A DNA stretch of 64,000 nt from Tamlana sp. 2_MG-2023 (GTDB lineage: Bacteria; Bacteroidota; Bacteroidia; Flavobacteriales; Flavobacteriaceae), in assembly GCF_030548465.1 (NCBI RefSeq), contig NZ_JAUOSF010000008.1, forward strand, positions 124,001-188,000, read 5' to 3'. Below the pieces are notes generated by a model. The model was not told the DNA's origin and made no database searches. It saw nothing but the letters and a program-made list of their open reading frames with translations. The translations under genes and the position numbers were made by a program. Below, piece by piece: positions 1-8,609 of the stretch (position 1 is the stretch's first letter; each line of letters starts with the position of its first letter).

Positions 1-787
1 CAGCTTGACTGCTATCAATCCAATAGCTAATAATAGCAATTTCTTCTTCTGTTAAAGCTGTTTTTCCTTCAGGAGGCATAAAATCATCATGGTGCGGCTG
101 GAGTAAAACACGTTTTATCATTTCAGATTTCAAAGCACTTCCGGGCACTAATACTTGCCCTGATTTTCCTCCTTGGAAAATGGCAAGTGAATCGGCTAAA
201 GACAAGCCACCTTTCTTCTTACTTTCGTTATGACAACTCGTACATTTACTCTCTAAAATAGGCTGAACCAAATGCCCATAAATTTGCGCATCTTCTATTT
301 TGGTTACAGCGACTAATTCCTTTTTTTCTGTTTGACCAAAGGGTGCATATTTAGTTAAATAATCACTTCCATGAGTAAGATTACCACCATAATGCCCCGT
401 AACACTAACTAAAATTACAATTAACGTTAAAGCGGAAATATTTGCTTTTACCTTGTGGCTTTTTGAAATTTTAAGAATGTCTGTACGCACCAACCAAGCC
501 AGCAAAACAAGAAAAGTGGTAAAAACTCCAAACCAAAAATGGCTGTCCAACATGGCTGCATCGTAATCCCCGCTTAGAGACAGCATATACCCTAAAACGC
601 AGGCTATTAAGGCTGATAAAAAACCTAGTAAAAGTGCAAAAGGCACGGCAGTGTTTAAGCTTTCAAATTTCTCTTTTCGCGCTACTATTTCGAGTAAAAA
701 GGCGAACATTAAAATACCAATAGGAAGATGCACCACTAAAGGATGAAAACGTCCTAAAAACAGAATAAAATCTGATGTTTCGTTCAT
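1..787 (-). CDS. DUF2231 membrane protein with planctomycete-type cytochrome c domain (partial)
   Basis: The gene reads leftward from an ATG at 787 and runs off the left edge, so the C-terminus is missing; 262 codons are visible. The first 135 or so residues hold four hydrophobic segments (around 13-36, 50-71, 82-101 and 117-134) in the arrangement of DUF2231 membrane proteins. After a short linker comes a single heme-binding motif CTSCH at residues 182-186, followed by a GGLSL stretch and DFMPPEG, which is typical of the PSCyt1 cytochrome-like domain. The protein is probably anchored in the inner membrane with the cytochrome domain in the periplasm. It starts 16 bp after the beta-propeller gene and is the last visible gene of the four-gene operon. 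A redox role is inferred only from the CxxCH motif; no substrate is known. Confidence 0.8.
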   Translation of the reverse strand, partial: MNETSDFILFLGRFHPLVVHLPIGILMFAFLLEIVARKEKFESLNTAVPFALLLGFLSALIACVLGYMLSLSGDYDAAMLDSHFWFGVFTTFLVLLAWLVRTDILKISKSHKVKANISALTLIVILVSVTGHYGGNLTHGSDYLTKYAPFGQTEKKELVAVTKIEDAQIYGHLVQPILESKCTSCHNESKKKGGLSLADSLAIFQGGKSGQVLVPGSALKSEMIKRVLLQPHHDDFMPPEGKTALTEEEIAIISYWIDSSQA

Positions 788-803
788 AATTATATCTTAA
801 TTT

Positions 804-1910
804 TTATACCCGTTCTAGTTTAAGTGGCGCTGTTTTGTTGGCGTTCCACTGGCATATATATAAATTTTTGTCTTCGTCTACACACACATCATGGCCGTGT
901 AAAATGGGTTTGTTTTCCAATTGGTAAGACTTTTGAAGGGTTCCGTTTTTATATTCTGGAGCCGTTCCTCCTGGATTTGACACCACTGTATCACCTTCCA
1001 AAATGGTAACAAAACCAGTATGCTCTTTCCATGTTGTTTTTCCAACTTTAGGTTGTGACCAACAAACACCTGCGTAGAGGTTATTATCGTCAAAAACTGG
1101 GCGGCAAACTTGCATATTGGGCAAGTGTAAGGTTTTAACATATTTTCCATCTAGTGTAAACCATTTAAAAGATTGCTCGTTTCTAGACGTGCACACCACT
1201 AAAGGATTATTTTTATCTCTGTAATCTATCGCAACACCATGGGCATTACTTAAATTATAGTTGGTATCTACATTATCTTTTCCGCCCCAGTGTCTTATAT
1301 ATTCCCCTTTTTCATTGTACTGAATGATATAATCCATACCATAACCATCGGCCACATAAATATCGCCATTAGGACCAACAGCTGTTTCCGTAGGACAAAA
1401 ATGATCGCCTGGCTTGTACACTCCAATGGTTTGTGGGTGGCCAATATCGAATACTACACGACCATCGGTAGTGGTTTTAGAAACACGACCATTATGTTTC
1501 GTCCATTTTCCCAACTTATTTAAGTACCAGCCAGAATCGGTTAACAACAGAAAATCTTCACCGCCTTCCTTGGAAAGACTTAATCCATGTCCGCCAGGAT
1601 ACGCCGTACCCCAATAATCCAATAGTTTACCAGATTTATCAAAAATTAGTATATTATTTTTAGGATGATCGCCCATCATAATCAGTCGGCCTTTACTATC
1701 CATCACCATTTCATGACAGTTAAGGATGGGATTTCGAATGGAGCTTATTTGCGCCCATTCGCGATGGACTTTATATTGGTAGTCACCATGACCAAGAATT
1801 TCATCCTTTGGTGCAGCATTACCTAAAATATTAAAACCAAAAGATGGTGTGGAAGCTATAGCTGCTGTAGCCAAGCCAGTTTTCTTTAAAAAATTTCTTC
1901 TTGTAGACAT
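804..1910 (-). CDS. Tat-exported NHL/6-bladed beta-propeller protein
   Basis: This 368-residue protein starts with a twin-arginine signal (STRRNFLKK, then a hydrophobic stretch to about residue 30), so it is predicted to be exported folded through Tat. The rest has repeated motifs of an NHL-type beta-propeller, such as NGDIYVADGYG, IQYNEKGEYIRHWGG and a closing DKNLYICQWN. Proteins of this fold are often scaffolds or binding proteins, and some are lyases or hydrolases; nothing here identifies a catalytic site. It begins 9 bp after the DUF1501 gene and is followed 16 bp later by the DUF2231/cytochrome gene, so the genes are surely co-transcribed. The assignment to the fold is good and the function is unknown. 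Confidence 0.78.
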   Translation of the reverse strand: MSTRRNFLKKTGLATAAIASTPSFGFNILGNAAPKDEILGHGDYQYKVHREWAQISSIRNPILNCHEMVMDSKGRLIMMGDHPKNNILIFDKSGKLLDYWGTAYPGGHGLSLSKEGGEDFLLLTDSGWYLNKLGKWTKHNGRVSKTTTDGRVVFDIGHPQTIGVYKPGDHFCPTETAVGPNGDIYVADGYGMDYIIQYNEKGEYIRHWGGKDNVDTNYNLSNAHGVAIDYRDKNNPLVVCTSRNEQSFKWFTLDGKYVKTLHLPNMQVCRPVFDDNNLYAGVCWSQPKVGKTTWKEHTGFVTILEGDTVVSNPGGTAPEYKNGTLQKSYQLENKPILHGHDVCVDEDKNLYICQWNANKTAPLKLERV

Positions 1911-1919
1911 GCTGTTTTC

Positions 1920-3434
1920 TTAGGTTAATAAATCTTTTACCACATGACCATGCACATCGGTTAAGCGATAACGGCGTCCTTGGTGTTTAAAGGTTAAACG
2001 CTCATGGTCTACACCAACTAAATGCATTAAAGTCGCATGAAAATCGTGCACATGCACTGGGTCTTTGGTTACGTTGTAACTAAAATCATCGGTTTCACCA
2101 AAACTGAAACCAGGCTTCACTCCTGCTCCGGCCATCCACATGGTAAATGCTTTTGGATGATGATCTCTACCGTGGTTTGTTTTTGTAAGTTGCCCTTGTG
2201 AATACACGGTTCTTCCAAATTCGCCACCCCAAACAACCAGTGTATCATCAAGCATACCTCGTTGCTTTAAATCTTTGATTAACGCAGCAGTACCTTGATC
2301 TGTTTTTTTACATTGGTTTTTTAATCCGCCAGGACAATTATTGTGTTGGTCCCAACCTTGATGGTATAATTGCACAAATTTCACTCCTTTTTCCAGTAAC
2401 TTTCTAGCCATTAAACAATTGGCAGCATAAGTACCTGGGTCTCTACTATCCTTACCATACAATTCAAAAATATGGTCTGGTTCATCCGATAAATCGGCCA
2501 CTTCTGGAACCGAGGTTTGCATTTTAAATGCCATCTCGTACTGCGCCATTCTCGCTTGAATTTCGGGGTCTCCGTAAGCATCTTTTTGGATATCATTTAA
2601 TCCACCAAGATAATCTAACATATGTCTTCTATCATTACCGTCATAATTCTCAGGATCACTTAAATACAACACAGGATCTTTACCAGATCGAAATTGCACC
2701 CCTTGATGTTCGGTAGGTAAAAAGCCATTCCCCCATAAACTCGCTTTAAGGGGTTGTCCTTTTCCATTTTTTGAAACCAAAGTAATAAAGGTTGGTAAGT
2801 TTTCATTATCCGACCCTAAACCATAACTTAACCAAGAACCTATAGAGGGTCTACCAGGCAATTGATGCCCCGTTTGCATAAAGGTTATGGCAGGCGTGTG
2901 ATTAATTTGATCGGTTTGCATGCCTTTCATAAAACATAAATCGTCTACCACTTCCGATAAATATGGCATCGCATCACTAACCCATGCTCTAGATTCGCCA
3001 TATTGTTTAAAATTGAAGGTAGATGGCGCAATAGGCAAAGTACTTTGGCTACCACTCATCCCAGTTAAACGCTGTCCGCCAATAATAGATTCTGGTAATT
3101 CTTTACCAAACATGTCCACTAATTTGGGCTTATAATCAAATAAATCCATTTGTGAAGGTCCTCCACTTTGAAACAAATAAATAATGCGCTTTGCTTTAGG
3201 CAAATGGTGTGGTAATCCTAATCTGTTTTTGTTATAATTATCTAAAATTAAGTCTTCGGTTGATTTGCCGCCTGTCGCACCAAACATTTTTTCGGAACCA
3301 AGTAAGCTCCCTAGAGCAATAGCACCAAGCCCCAAAGAAGTTTTCTTTAAAAAGTGTCTACGGTCAATTTGCCTTTCCAGCTTTTGTAAATCTCTATTGC
3401 TAGATGTTAATTTATTGTGGTGATTATTACACAT
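1920..3434 (-). CDS. DUF1501 (sulfatase/phosphatase-like fold) Tat-exported protein
   Basis: This 504-residue protein carries a Tat-like signal with DRRHFLKK at about residues 24-31 and a hydrophobic segment to about residue 47. The body matches DUF1501: FQSGGPSQMDLFDYKP near the N-terminus, LYHQGWDQHNN and WGGEFGRT in the middle, and GRDHHPKAFTMW and HDFHATLMHL near the end. DUF1501 is related to the alkaline phosphatase/sulfatase clan. The conserved His and Asp residues fit metal binding, but the Cys/Ser-x-P-x-R formylglycine site of S1 sulfatases is absent. Its gene lies 23 bp after the DUF1549/DUF1553 lipoprotein gene. These two families are very often neighbours in Planctomycetes and marine Bacteroidota, and their joint function has not been established. 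Confidence 0.85.
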   Translation of the reverse strand: MCNNHHNKLTSSNRDLQKLERQIDRRHFLKKTSLGLGAIALGSLLGSEKMFGATGGKSTEDLILDNYNKNRLGLPHHLPKAKRIIYLFQSGGPSQMDLFDYKPKLVDMFGKELPESIIGGQRLTGMSGSQSTLPIAPSTFNFKQYGESRAWVSDAMPYLSEVVDDLCFMKGMQTDQINHTPAITFMQTGHQLPGRPSIGSWLSYGLGSDNENLPTFITLVSKNGKGQPLKASLWGNGFLPTEHQGVQFRSGKDPVLYLSDPENYDGNDRRHMLDYLGGLNDIQKDAYGDPEIQARMAQYEMAFKMQTSVPEVADLSDEPDHIFELYGKDSRDPGTYAANCLMARKLLEKGVKFVQLYHQGWDQHNNCPGGLKNQCKKTDQGTAALIKDLKQRGMLDDTLVVWGGEFGRTVYSQGQLTKTNHGRDHHPKAFTMWMAGAGVKPGFSFGETDDFSYNVTKDPVHVHDFHATLMHLVGVDHERLTFKHQGRRYRLTDVHGHVVKDLLT

Positions 3435-3457
3435 AATGTCTTTCCTTTAGTTCGCGT

Positions 3458-6400
3458 TTATCTTTTTGTAATAGTAGCATCGGCATTCATAATGGTACTT
3501 GCCACTACTGAATTTGCTGCAATCAGCGCTTTATTATCGTTTTCCGATATTTTAAAAGCACCTGTTTGAAGCCAGCCTTTTGTTTTATCCAAATTACTTT
3601 GAAACTTATTATATTCTTCTTTTTGCAATGCCGCTAGTAATTCTAATTCTTTATCAGAAATTTGTCGTCCAGTTAATTTTTTAAAGGTTTTTGAGATACC
3701 TGTTTGGATATCTTCAGCATCGGTAATTTGTTTTCCTAAAACTCTAGAGGCTTCTATATACGTAGGATCGTTTAAAACAACCAAAGCTTGAAGTGGCGTA
3801 TTTGTTTTTTGTCGACGTGTCGTACATAAATCTCTCGTTGGCGCATCAAATATGGATATGGTTGGGTTGGGTACTGTGCGTTTCCAAATGGTATACATAC
3901 TTCTTCTATACAAGCCTTCTTCTCCATCTTGAACATAAGTATCTCCGTTTACTTCCCATAAACCTTTTGGCTGATACGGTCTTACACTTTCTCCGCCAAT
4001 AGTCTTATTTAATAATCCGGATGCATATAAGGCATTATCCCGTAACATTTCTCCAGATAACCTTGTAGAAGGCCCTCTCGCTAACCATTTATTTTCGCCA
4101 TCCATTTCTAAAAGTGCATCGCTTATTTTAGAACTTTGTTGGTATGTATTTGACATCATCATGGTTTTATGTAAGGCTTTTACATCCCAACCCGATTCCA
4201 TAAACTGAATGGCTAGCCAATCTAATAAAGCAGGATGACTCGGTAACTCCCCTTGATTTCCAAAATCTTCAGAAGTTACAACTAAACCTCTTCCAAATAA
4301 ATTTTGCCAATATCTATTTACTGCAACACGGGCTGTTAAGGGATTGTCTTTATCTGTAATCCATTTAGCAAGCCCTAGTCTGTTTTTAGGCATATCGGCT
4401 GCCATTGGAAAAATATCTTCTGGAGCATTTGGGAATACACTATCTGTAGGCGAATCGTAATTTCCTCTATCGAGAATATAAGTTTGCCTATTATGCTTAC
4501 TTTCCTTCATCACCATAATTTGCTTAATAGGGTCAATACTATCGGCCAAAACTAATCGGTCTTTTTCTAACTTTTTTAGCGCTTCATTGTAGGATTCTGA
4601 ATTGGCTGACAAGTAATACTGTTCAAGCTGTTCTTTTTCCAAATCAGACAAATTGGTATAGTCTTTTTGCTTGATCTGATCTAATTTATCTCGATTGGCT
4701 ATCTGTAGCACTTCAATTTCGGTTAGTTCTTTATTAAAAACTAATAAATCATCAACCACGGCGTCTTTAATCCCTTTACCTCTCCAAACCGCACCAATAC
4801 GTAAACCAGGTTCTAGACGCGGACTAGATGGCCCATATAATCTTAAGCCATGAAAAACAATGTCCTTATATAAGTTGTCAAATTCCGTTTTAGTTTGCAA
4901 TTTTTCACCATTCATATAAATAGCCAGTCCGCTTGCTTTACTAGACCCATCATAAGTCATGGTTAACTGCACCCATTCCTCTTTAGGAATCTCGTTTATC
5001 GATTCTATAACAATGGCATTATCTGGGTAAACATGTGCCAATAAAGCTTCAATTTTATTTTCTTTAATTTTCAAATGATAACCTCTAAAACTGTGTAATT
5101 CTGGGCTATTCATTTTATGAAAAATAACGCCTGTTTCTAAATCTTTGGGGATAAATACTTGAATGCCTATACTAAAAGGTTGACTTCTTTGAAAAACACC
5201 AATATTATCGAGATCTAACCAGGCATCACCATCCATAAAAAGACCTTTGCCGCTAGAACCATTTTTAAAAATAGGTTTTTCAAAATCTGCAAATTGTTGC
5301 CGCATTCTTATCTTGTTTTTGCCATTACCTCCTGCTTTATTGATTAGCTTTTCATTATCAAAATCAAAAGACGCCACCAATCCTTTTGATTTAGAATCTA
5401 GTGGCACATTTTTATAAATATTACTGGCTAGCCATTTATCTGCTTTCACCTTTTCGGTATCTGCGATAATTTTTACTTTCTCTTCAGAATCGTCCACTAG
5501 AGTTTCTAAATAAGCTAACACTTCTTCTTGTTCTTTAGTTGGAAGCATCATGGCTGGCACCGGCGTTGCCAAATCCCAAGGAATTAGCCCAGTTTCATCT
5601 ACATTATTGAAAAAACTATACATTTCAAAATAGTTTTTTTGAGATATGGGGTCGTATTTATGATCGTGACATTTTGCACAAGCAAAAGACAGCCCTAGTA
5701 AACCTTGACTCACCGTAGCGGTTCTATCTGCCACATATTCCGATCTAAATTCTTCATCAATAATGCCTCCTTCTAAGTTTTGCGGATGAAGTCTATTAAA
5801 TGTTGTTGCTAATTTTTGTTCTCTAGTGGCATTTTCAAACATATCACCTGCCAATTGCCAGGTTACAAATTCATCGTAAGGCATATTACTGTTAAAAGCT
5901 TCAATAACCCAATCTCGCCAAGGTGATGTATCTCTATATTTATCTACGCTATACCCATGTGTGTCGGCATAACGGGAAAGGTCCATCCAGTCTAAGGTCA
6001 TATGCTCGCCGTAATGCGGAGAAGCCAACAACCGGTCTATTTGTTTTTCAAATGCATTTGGAGACGTATCTTTAACAAAAGCATCTAGTTCTTCCAATGT
6101 AGGCGGCAACCCGGTTAAATCGAAAGAAGCACGACGCAATAATATTTCCTTTTCCGCTTTTTCTGAAGGTGTTAAATTTAAGTTTTCCAGTTGTTTAACT
6201 ACAAAATTATCTATAGGGTTTGCGATAAAATTGCTGTGTTTCACCTTAGGAATTTCTGACAATTCTGGCTTCAAAAAGGCCCAATGGTCTTTATATTCTG
6301 CACCATCTTCTATCCATTTAATAAGCACCGCCTTTTCATAATCCGATAAGGATAAATGCGAACTGAGCTCGGGCATAATTAAATTAGGATCGTCGGTAAT

Positions 6401-6700
6401 AATACGATGAAAAAACTCACTCTTATTAAGATTACCTGGTTTAATAGCAACTTTCCCTGGATTTTCTGGTAATTCTGAAAAAGCGGCTTCAGCAGTATGC
6501 AATTGCAGGCCTCCTTTTATATTTCCAGCATCCGGGCCATGACATAAATAACACTTATCCGATAGAATCGGTTTAACGTGTTGGTTAAAATCAATTTCCT
6601 TAGGAAGTTTTTGATAGGCTACATACACAGGTTCTGGCAGGGAAGGTCCTCCACAGCCACAAAGCAGTAGCACCCCAAATAAAAGGGCAAAATGTCTCAT
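3458..6700 (-). CDS. PSCyt1-DUF1549-LamG-DUF1553 lipoprotein
   Basis: This 1080-residue protein begins with a lipoprotein signal (lipobox LCGC, Cys16). Domains in order are: a PSCyt1 cytochrome-like domain with CYLCH at 50-54; DUF1549 from about 160 to 360, including a second CxxCH at 341-345 (CAKCHDHKYDP); a concanavalin-like LamG domain at roughly 440-660; and DUF1553 from about 760 to 1010 (NRYWQNLFGRG, TPLQALVVLND). The family is known from Planctomycetes as PSD1 proteins and its biochemical role is unknown. LamG modules commonly bind glycans, so a glycan-facing redox protein is a reasonable inference. It is the first gene of the leftward operon, separated from the divergent AraC gene by 149 bp. 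Confidence 0.85.
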   Translation of the reverse strand: MRHFALLFGVLLLCGCGGPSLPEPVYVAYQKLPKEIDFNQHVKPILSDKCYLCHGPDAGNIKGGLQLHTAEAAFSELPENPGKVAIKPGNLNKSEFFHRIITDDPNLIMPELSSHLSLSDYEKAVLIKWIEDGAEYKDHWAFLKPELSEIPKVKHSNFIANPIDNFVVKQLENLNLTPSEKAEKEILLRRASFDLTGLPPTLEELDAFVKDTSPNAFEKQIDRLLASPHYGEHMTLDWMDLSRYADTHGYSVDKYRDTSPWRDWVIEAFNSNMPYDEFVTWQLAGDMFENATREQKLATTFNRLHPQNLEGGIIDEEFRSEYVADRTATVSQGLLGLSFACAKCHDHKYDPISQKNYFEMYSFFNNVDETGLIPWDLATPVPAMMLPTKEQEEVLAYLETLVDDSEEKVKIIADTEKVKADKWLASNIYKNVPLDSKSKGLVASFDFDNEKLINKAGGNGKNKIRMRQQFADFEKPIFKNGSSGKGLFMDGDAWLDLDNIGVFQRSQPFSIGIQVFIPKDLETGVIFHKMNSPELHSFRGYHLKIKENKIEALLAHVYPDNAIVIESINEIPKEEWVQLTMTYDGSSKASGLAIYMNGEKLQTKTEFDNLYKDIVFHGLRLYGPSSPRLEPGLRIGAVWRGKGIKDAVVDDLLVFNKELTEIEVLQIANRDKLDQIKQKDYTNLSDLEKEQLEQYYLSANSESYNEALKKLEKDRLVLADSIDPIKQIMVMKESKHNRQTYILDRGNYDSPTDSVFPNAPEDIFPMAADMPKNRLGLAKWITDKDNPLTARVAVNRYWQNLFGRGLVVTSEDFGNQGELPSHPALLDWLAIQFMESGWDVKALHKTMMMSNTYQQSSKISDALLEMDGENKWLARGPSTRLSGEMLRDNALYASGLLNKTIGGESVRPYQPKGLWEVNGDTYVQDGEEGLYRRSMYTIWKRTVPNPTISIFDAPTRDLCTTRRQKTNTPLQALVVLNDPTYIEASRVLGKQITDAEDIQTGISKTFKKLTGRQISDKELELLAALQKEEYNKFQSNLDKTKGWLQTGAFKISENDNKALIAANSVVASTIMNADATITKR

Positions 6701-6849
6701 ATAAAAAGTAGTTCGTTTGGTGTTCCAAAAATAGTAGATATCTGCTTCAAAAATTTATTGAAATCCGACTAAAAAATGTACATTTCCGATATTTTACTTC
6801 TATTTTAAAAATAATTATCTGTATTTTCACTTCCTATTCTCAATAATCT
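6701..6849. promoter_or_regulatory. Divergent promoter region with a 12-bp palindrome
   Basis: This AT-rich spacer separates the leftward DUF1553 operon from the rightward AraC pair and must hold both promoters. It contains a perfect palindrome aaatgtacattt at 6774-6785 and a shorter one, agatatct, at about 6737-6744. The larger palindrome is a candidate operator for one of the adjacent AraC regulators, but palindromes this short in AT-rich DNA can arise by chance. Confidence 0.35.
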
Positions 6850-7716
6850 ATGAATGACTTAATAGCCAATACCAAACTATCCATTCTACATGCAGGTAGC
6901 GCAAAACTGGATAATTTATGGAATTACACAAATGTAATAAGTCCTTTTGTGCGCTTGTTTGCTGTTACAAAAGGAGAAGGCAATGCAACTTATAAAAATC
7001 AGACTTTCATATTAAAAGAAAGTTATATGTACCTTATCCCAAGTCACGTATACAATTCTTACAAATGCGAATCCTTTTTGGAGCAGCAATATGTTGGTTT
7101 TTTTGAAGAAGTAAAACAAGGACTTTCGGTATTTAATTTGAAAAAATTCAAATACGAAGTTCCTACAACACCACAAGACCTTGCTCTTTTTAGGCGTTTA
7201 ATTGCAATAAACCCAAATATAAGTATAACCGACAGCACGCCTTCGGCACATGTTAATAGTGCACTTCCAAGCTATGACAAAAACAAAAGCAGCCCTATAA
7301 ATCAAGCCATTGAAACCCAAGGGATTTTAGCCATTTTATTATCTCGATTTATGGAAAATGCTACTATTTTTAACAATTTAGAAAATGTAAAAGGGGATTT
7401 TAATAAGGTTATTGAATATATTGCTCAAAATCTACATAAGGACATTAGTGTAAACCAATTGGCGCAGCATTACCATATTAGTCCAGATCATTTTTCTAGA
7501 AATTTCAAAGCAACTTACGAAATCACGCCAAACAAATACATTCAATTGAAACGGATAGAACGTGCGCAATTTTTGTTACTAACCACCAAAGACGCGCTAT
7601 TACAAATTGCCGAAAATGTAGGCATGCCCAATTTATCTTATTTTTCTAGGAAATTTAAAACCTATACAGGTTACAGTCCAGGAGCTTTTAGGAACCAACA
7701 ACTTCAAACAAAATAA
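6850..7716 (+). CDS. AraC-family transcriptional regulator (first of a tandem pair)
   Basis: This 288-residue protein has an N-terminal sensor-like region of about 180 residues and a C-terminal AraC-type double helix-turn-helix at about 185-285 (HYHISPDHFSRNFKATY, then GMPNLSYFSRKFKTYTGYSP). It has no signal peptide and should act in the cytoplasm. The next gene encodes a similar regulator of nearly equal length 8 bp downstream, so the two arose by tandem duplication and are co-transcribed. They sit between two leftward operons (DUF1553 set and GH3/GH2 set), so either or both are plausible targets. The inducer is not evident from sequence. Confidence 0.88.
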   Translation: MNDLIANTKLSILHAGSAKLDNLWNYTNVISPFVRLFAVTKGEGNATYKNQTFILKESYMYLIPSHVYNSYKCESFLEQQYVGFFEEVKQGLSVFNLKKFKYEVPTTPQDLALFRRLIAINPNISITDSTPSAHVNSALPSYDKNKSSPINQAIETQGILAILLSRFMENATIFNNLENVKGDFNKVIEYIAQNLHKDISVNQLAQHYHISPDHFSRNFKATYEITPNKYIQLKRIERAQFLLLTTKDALLQIAENVGMPNLSYFSRKFKTYTGYSPGAFRNQQLQTK

Positions 7717-7724
7717 CAACGCTA

Positions 7725-8588
7725 ATGCAAGACACATTTCAATCCTTAAAATTAGCCTTACTCAACACAGGGTATGACTGCTTAGATAACACATGGCAAT
7801 TTCATAATGTGATAAGTACTTTTGCAAGATTGTACTTGATAACCAAAGGAGAAGCGTTTATTTACCTCCGAGATACAAAAATCAAATTACGACCAGGGTA
7901 TATGTATCTCATCCCGAGTTACACCTATGCCAGCTACACATGCGACAACTACCATGAGCAATATTATGTACATTTTACAGAAGAATTCGGACTAGGCATG
8001 TCCATTTATAATTTAACCGATTTTAATTACGAAATAAAGAGTACTGCCATGGATGAAGCTTGTTTTAAACGATTATTGGAGTTACACCCTAAACGTAACT
8101 TTTCAAATAACAATCCTGAATATTATGAAAATCCCTTTATTCTTTCGGAGTTTAAAAACCACAATTTAAATAGTAACGCTTCCAAAGCTTTGGAAACCCA
8201 TGGGATATTAAAATTAGTATTCTCTAAGTTTATGAACACAAACAGTAAGCCCAAGCAAAAAAAACAAATCTTGCTACAGGGTGTATTTAATTATATTCTA
8301 AAACATTTACATGAAGAATTAAGTGTAACAGGTTTAGCAAGTTCTTGCCATACCAGTACCGACCATTTTTCGAAAACTTTTAAACAGCAATTTGGTTTAA
8401 GCCCCTCCCTGTTTATAAAAATGCGACGTATTGAAAGGGCGCAAACCCTTCTCATTACTACCCAATTCCCTTTGGGAGAAATTGCCAAAAAAGTAGGCTT
8501 CAAAAATGCGCCTTATTTTTCTAGAAGTTTTAAGGAAGTTACCGGGATGACACCTATAGCGTTTAAGAAGGCTAATGCTACCTCCTAG
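7725..8588 (+). CDS. AraC-family transcriptional regulator (second of a tandem pair)
   Basis: This 287-residue paralogue of the preceding gene has the same layout: a sensor region with shared motifs such as GYMYLIPSYTYASY (compare SYMYLIPSHVYNSY in its neighbour), and a C-terminal AraC helix-turn-helix pair (CHTSTDHFSKTFKQQF and GFKNAPYFSRSFKEVTGMTP). The gene starts 8 bp after its twin and ends 21 bp before the 3' end of the convergent GH3 gene. The middle of the sensor region (about residues 115-165) is the least similar part, so the two may recognise different ligands. Confidence 0.88.
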   Translation: MQDTFQSLKLALLNTGYDCLDNTWQFHNVISTFARLYLITKGEAFIYLRDTKIKLRPGYMYLIPSYTYASYTCDNYHEQYYVHFTEEFGLGMSIYNLTDFNYEIKSTAMDEACFKRLLELHPKRNFSNNNPEYYENPFILSEFKNHNLNSNASKALETHGILKLVFSKFMNTNSKPKQKKQILLQGVFNYILKHLHEELSVTGLASSCHTSTDHFSKTFKQQFGLSPSLFIKMRRIERAQTLLITTQFPLGEIAKKVGFKNAPYFSRSFKEVTGMTPIAFKKANATS

Positions 8589-8609
8589 AATAGGAACTCA
8601 AAAAGTTAT

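Noticed and set aside
1920-3434. DUF1501 protein as a classical S1 sulfatase
   Set aside because: The fold clan is related, but the formylglycine signature C/S-x-P-x-R is absent, so sulfatase activity is not supported.
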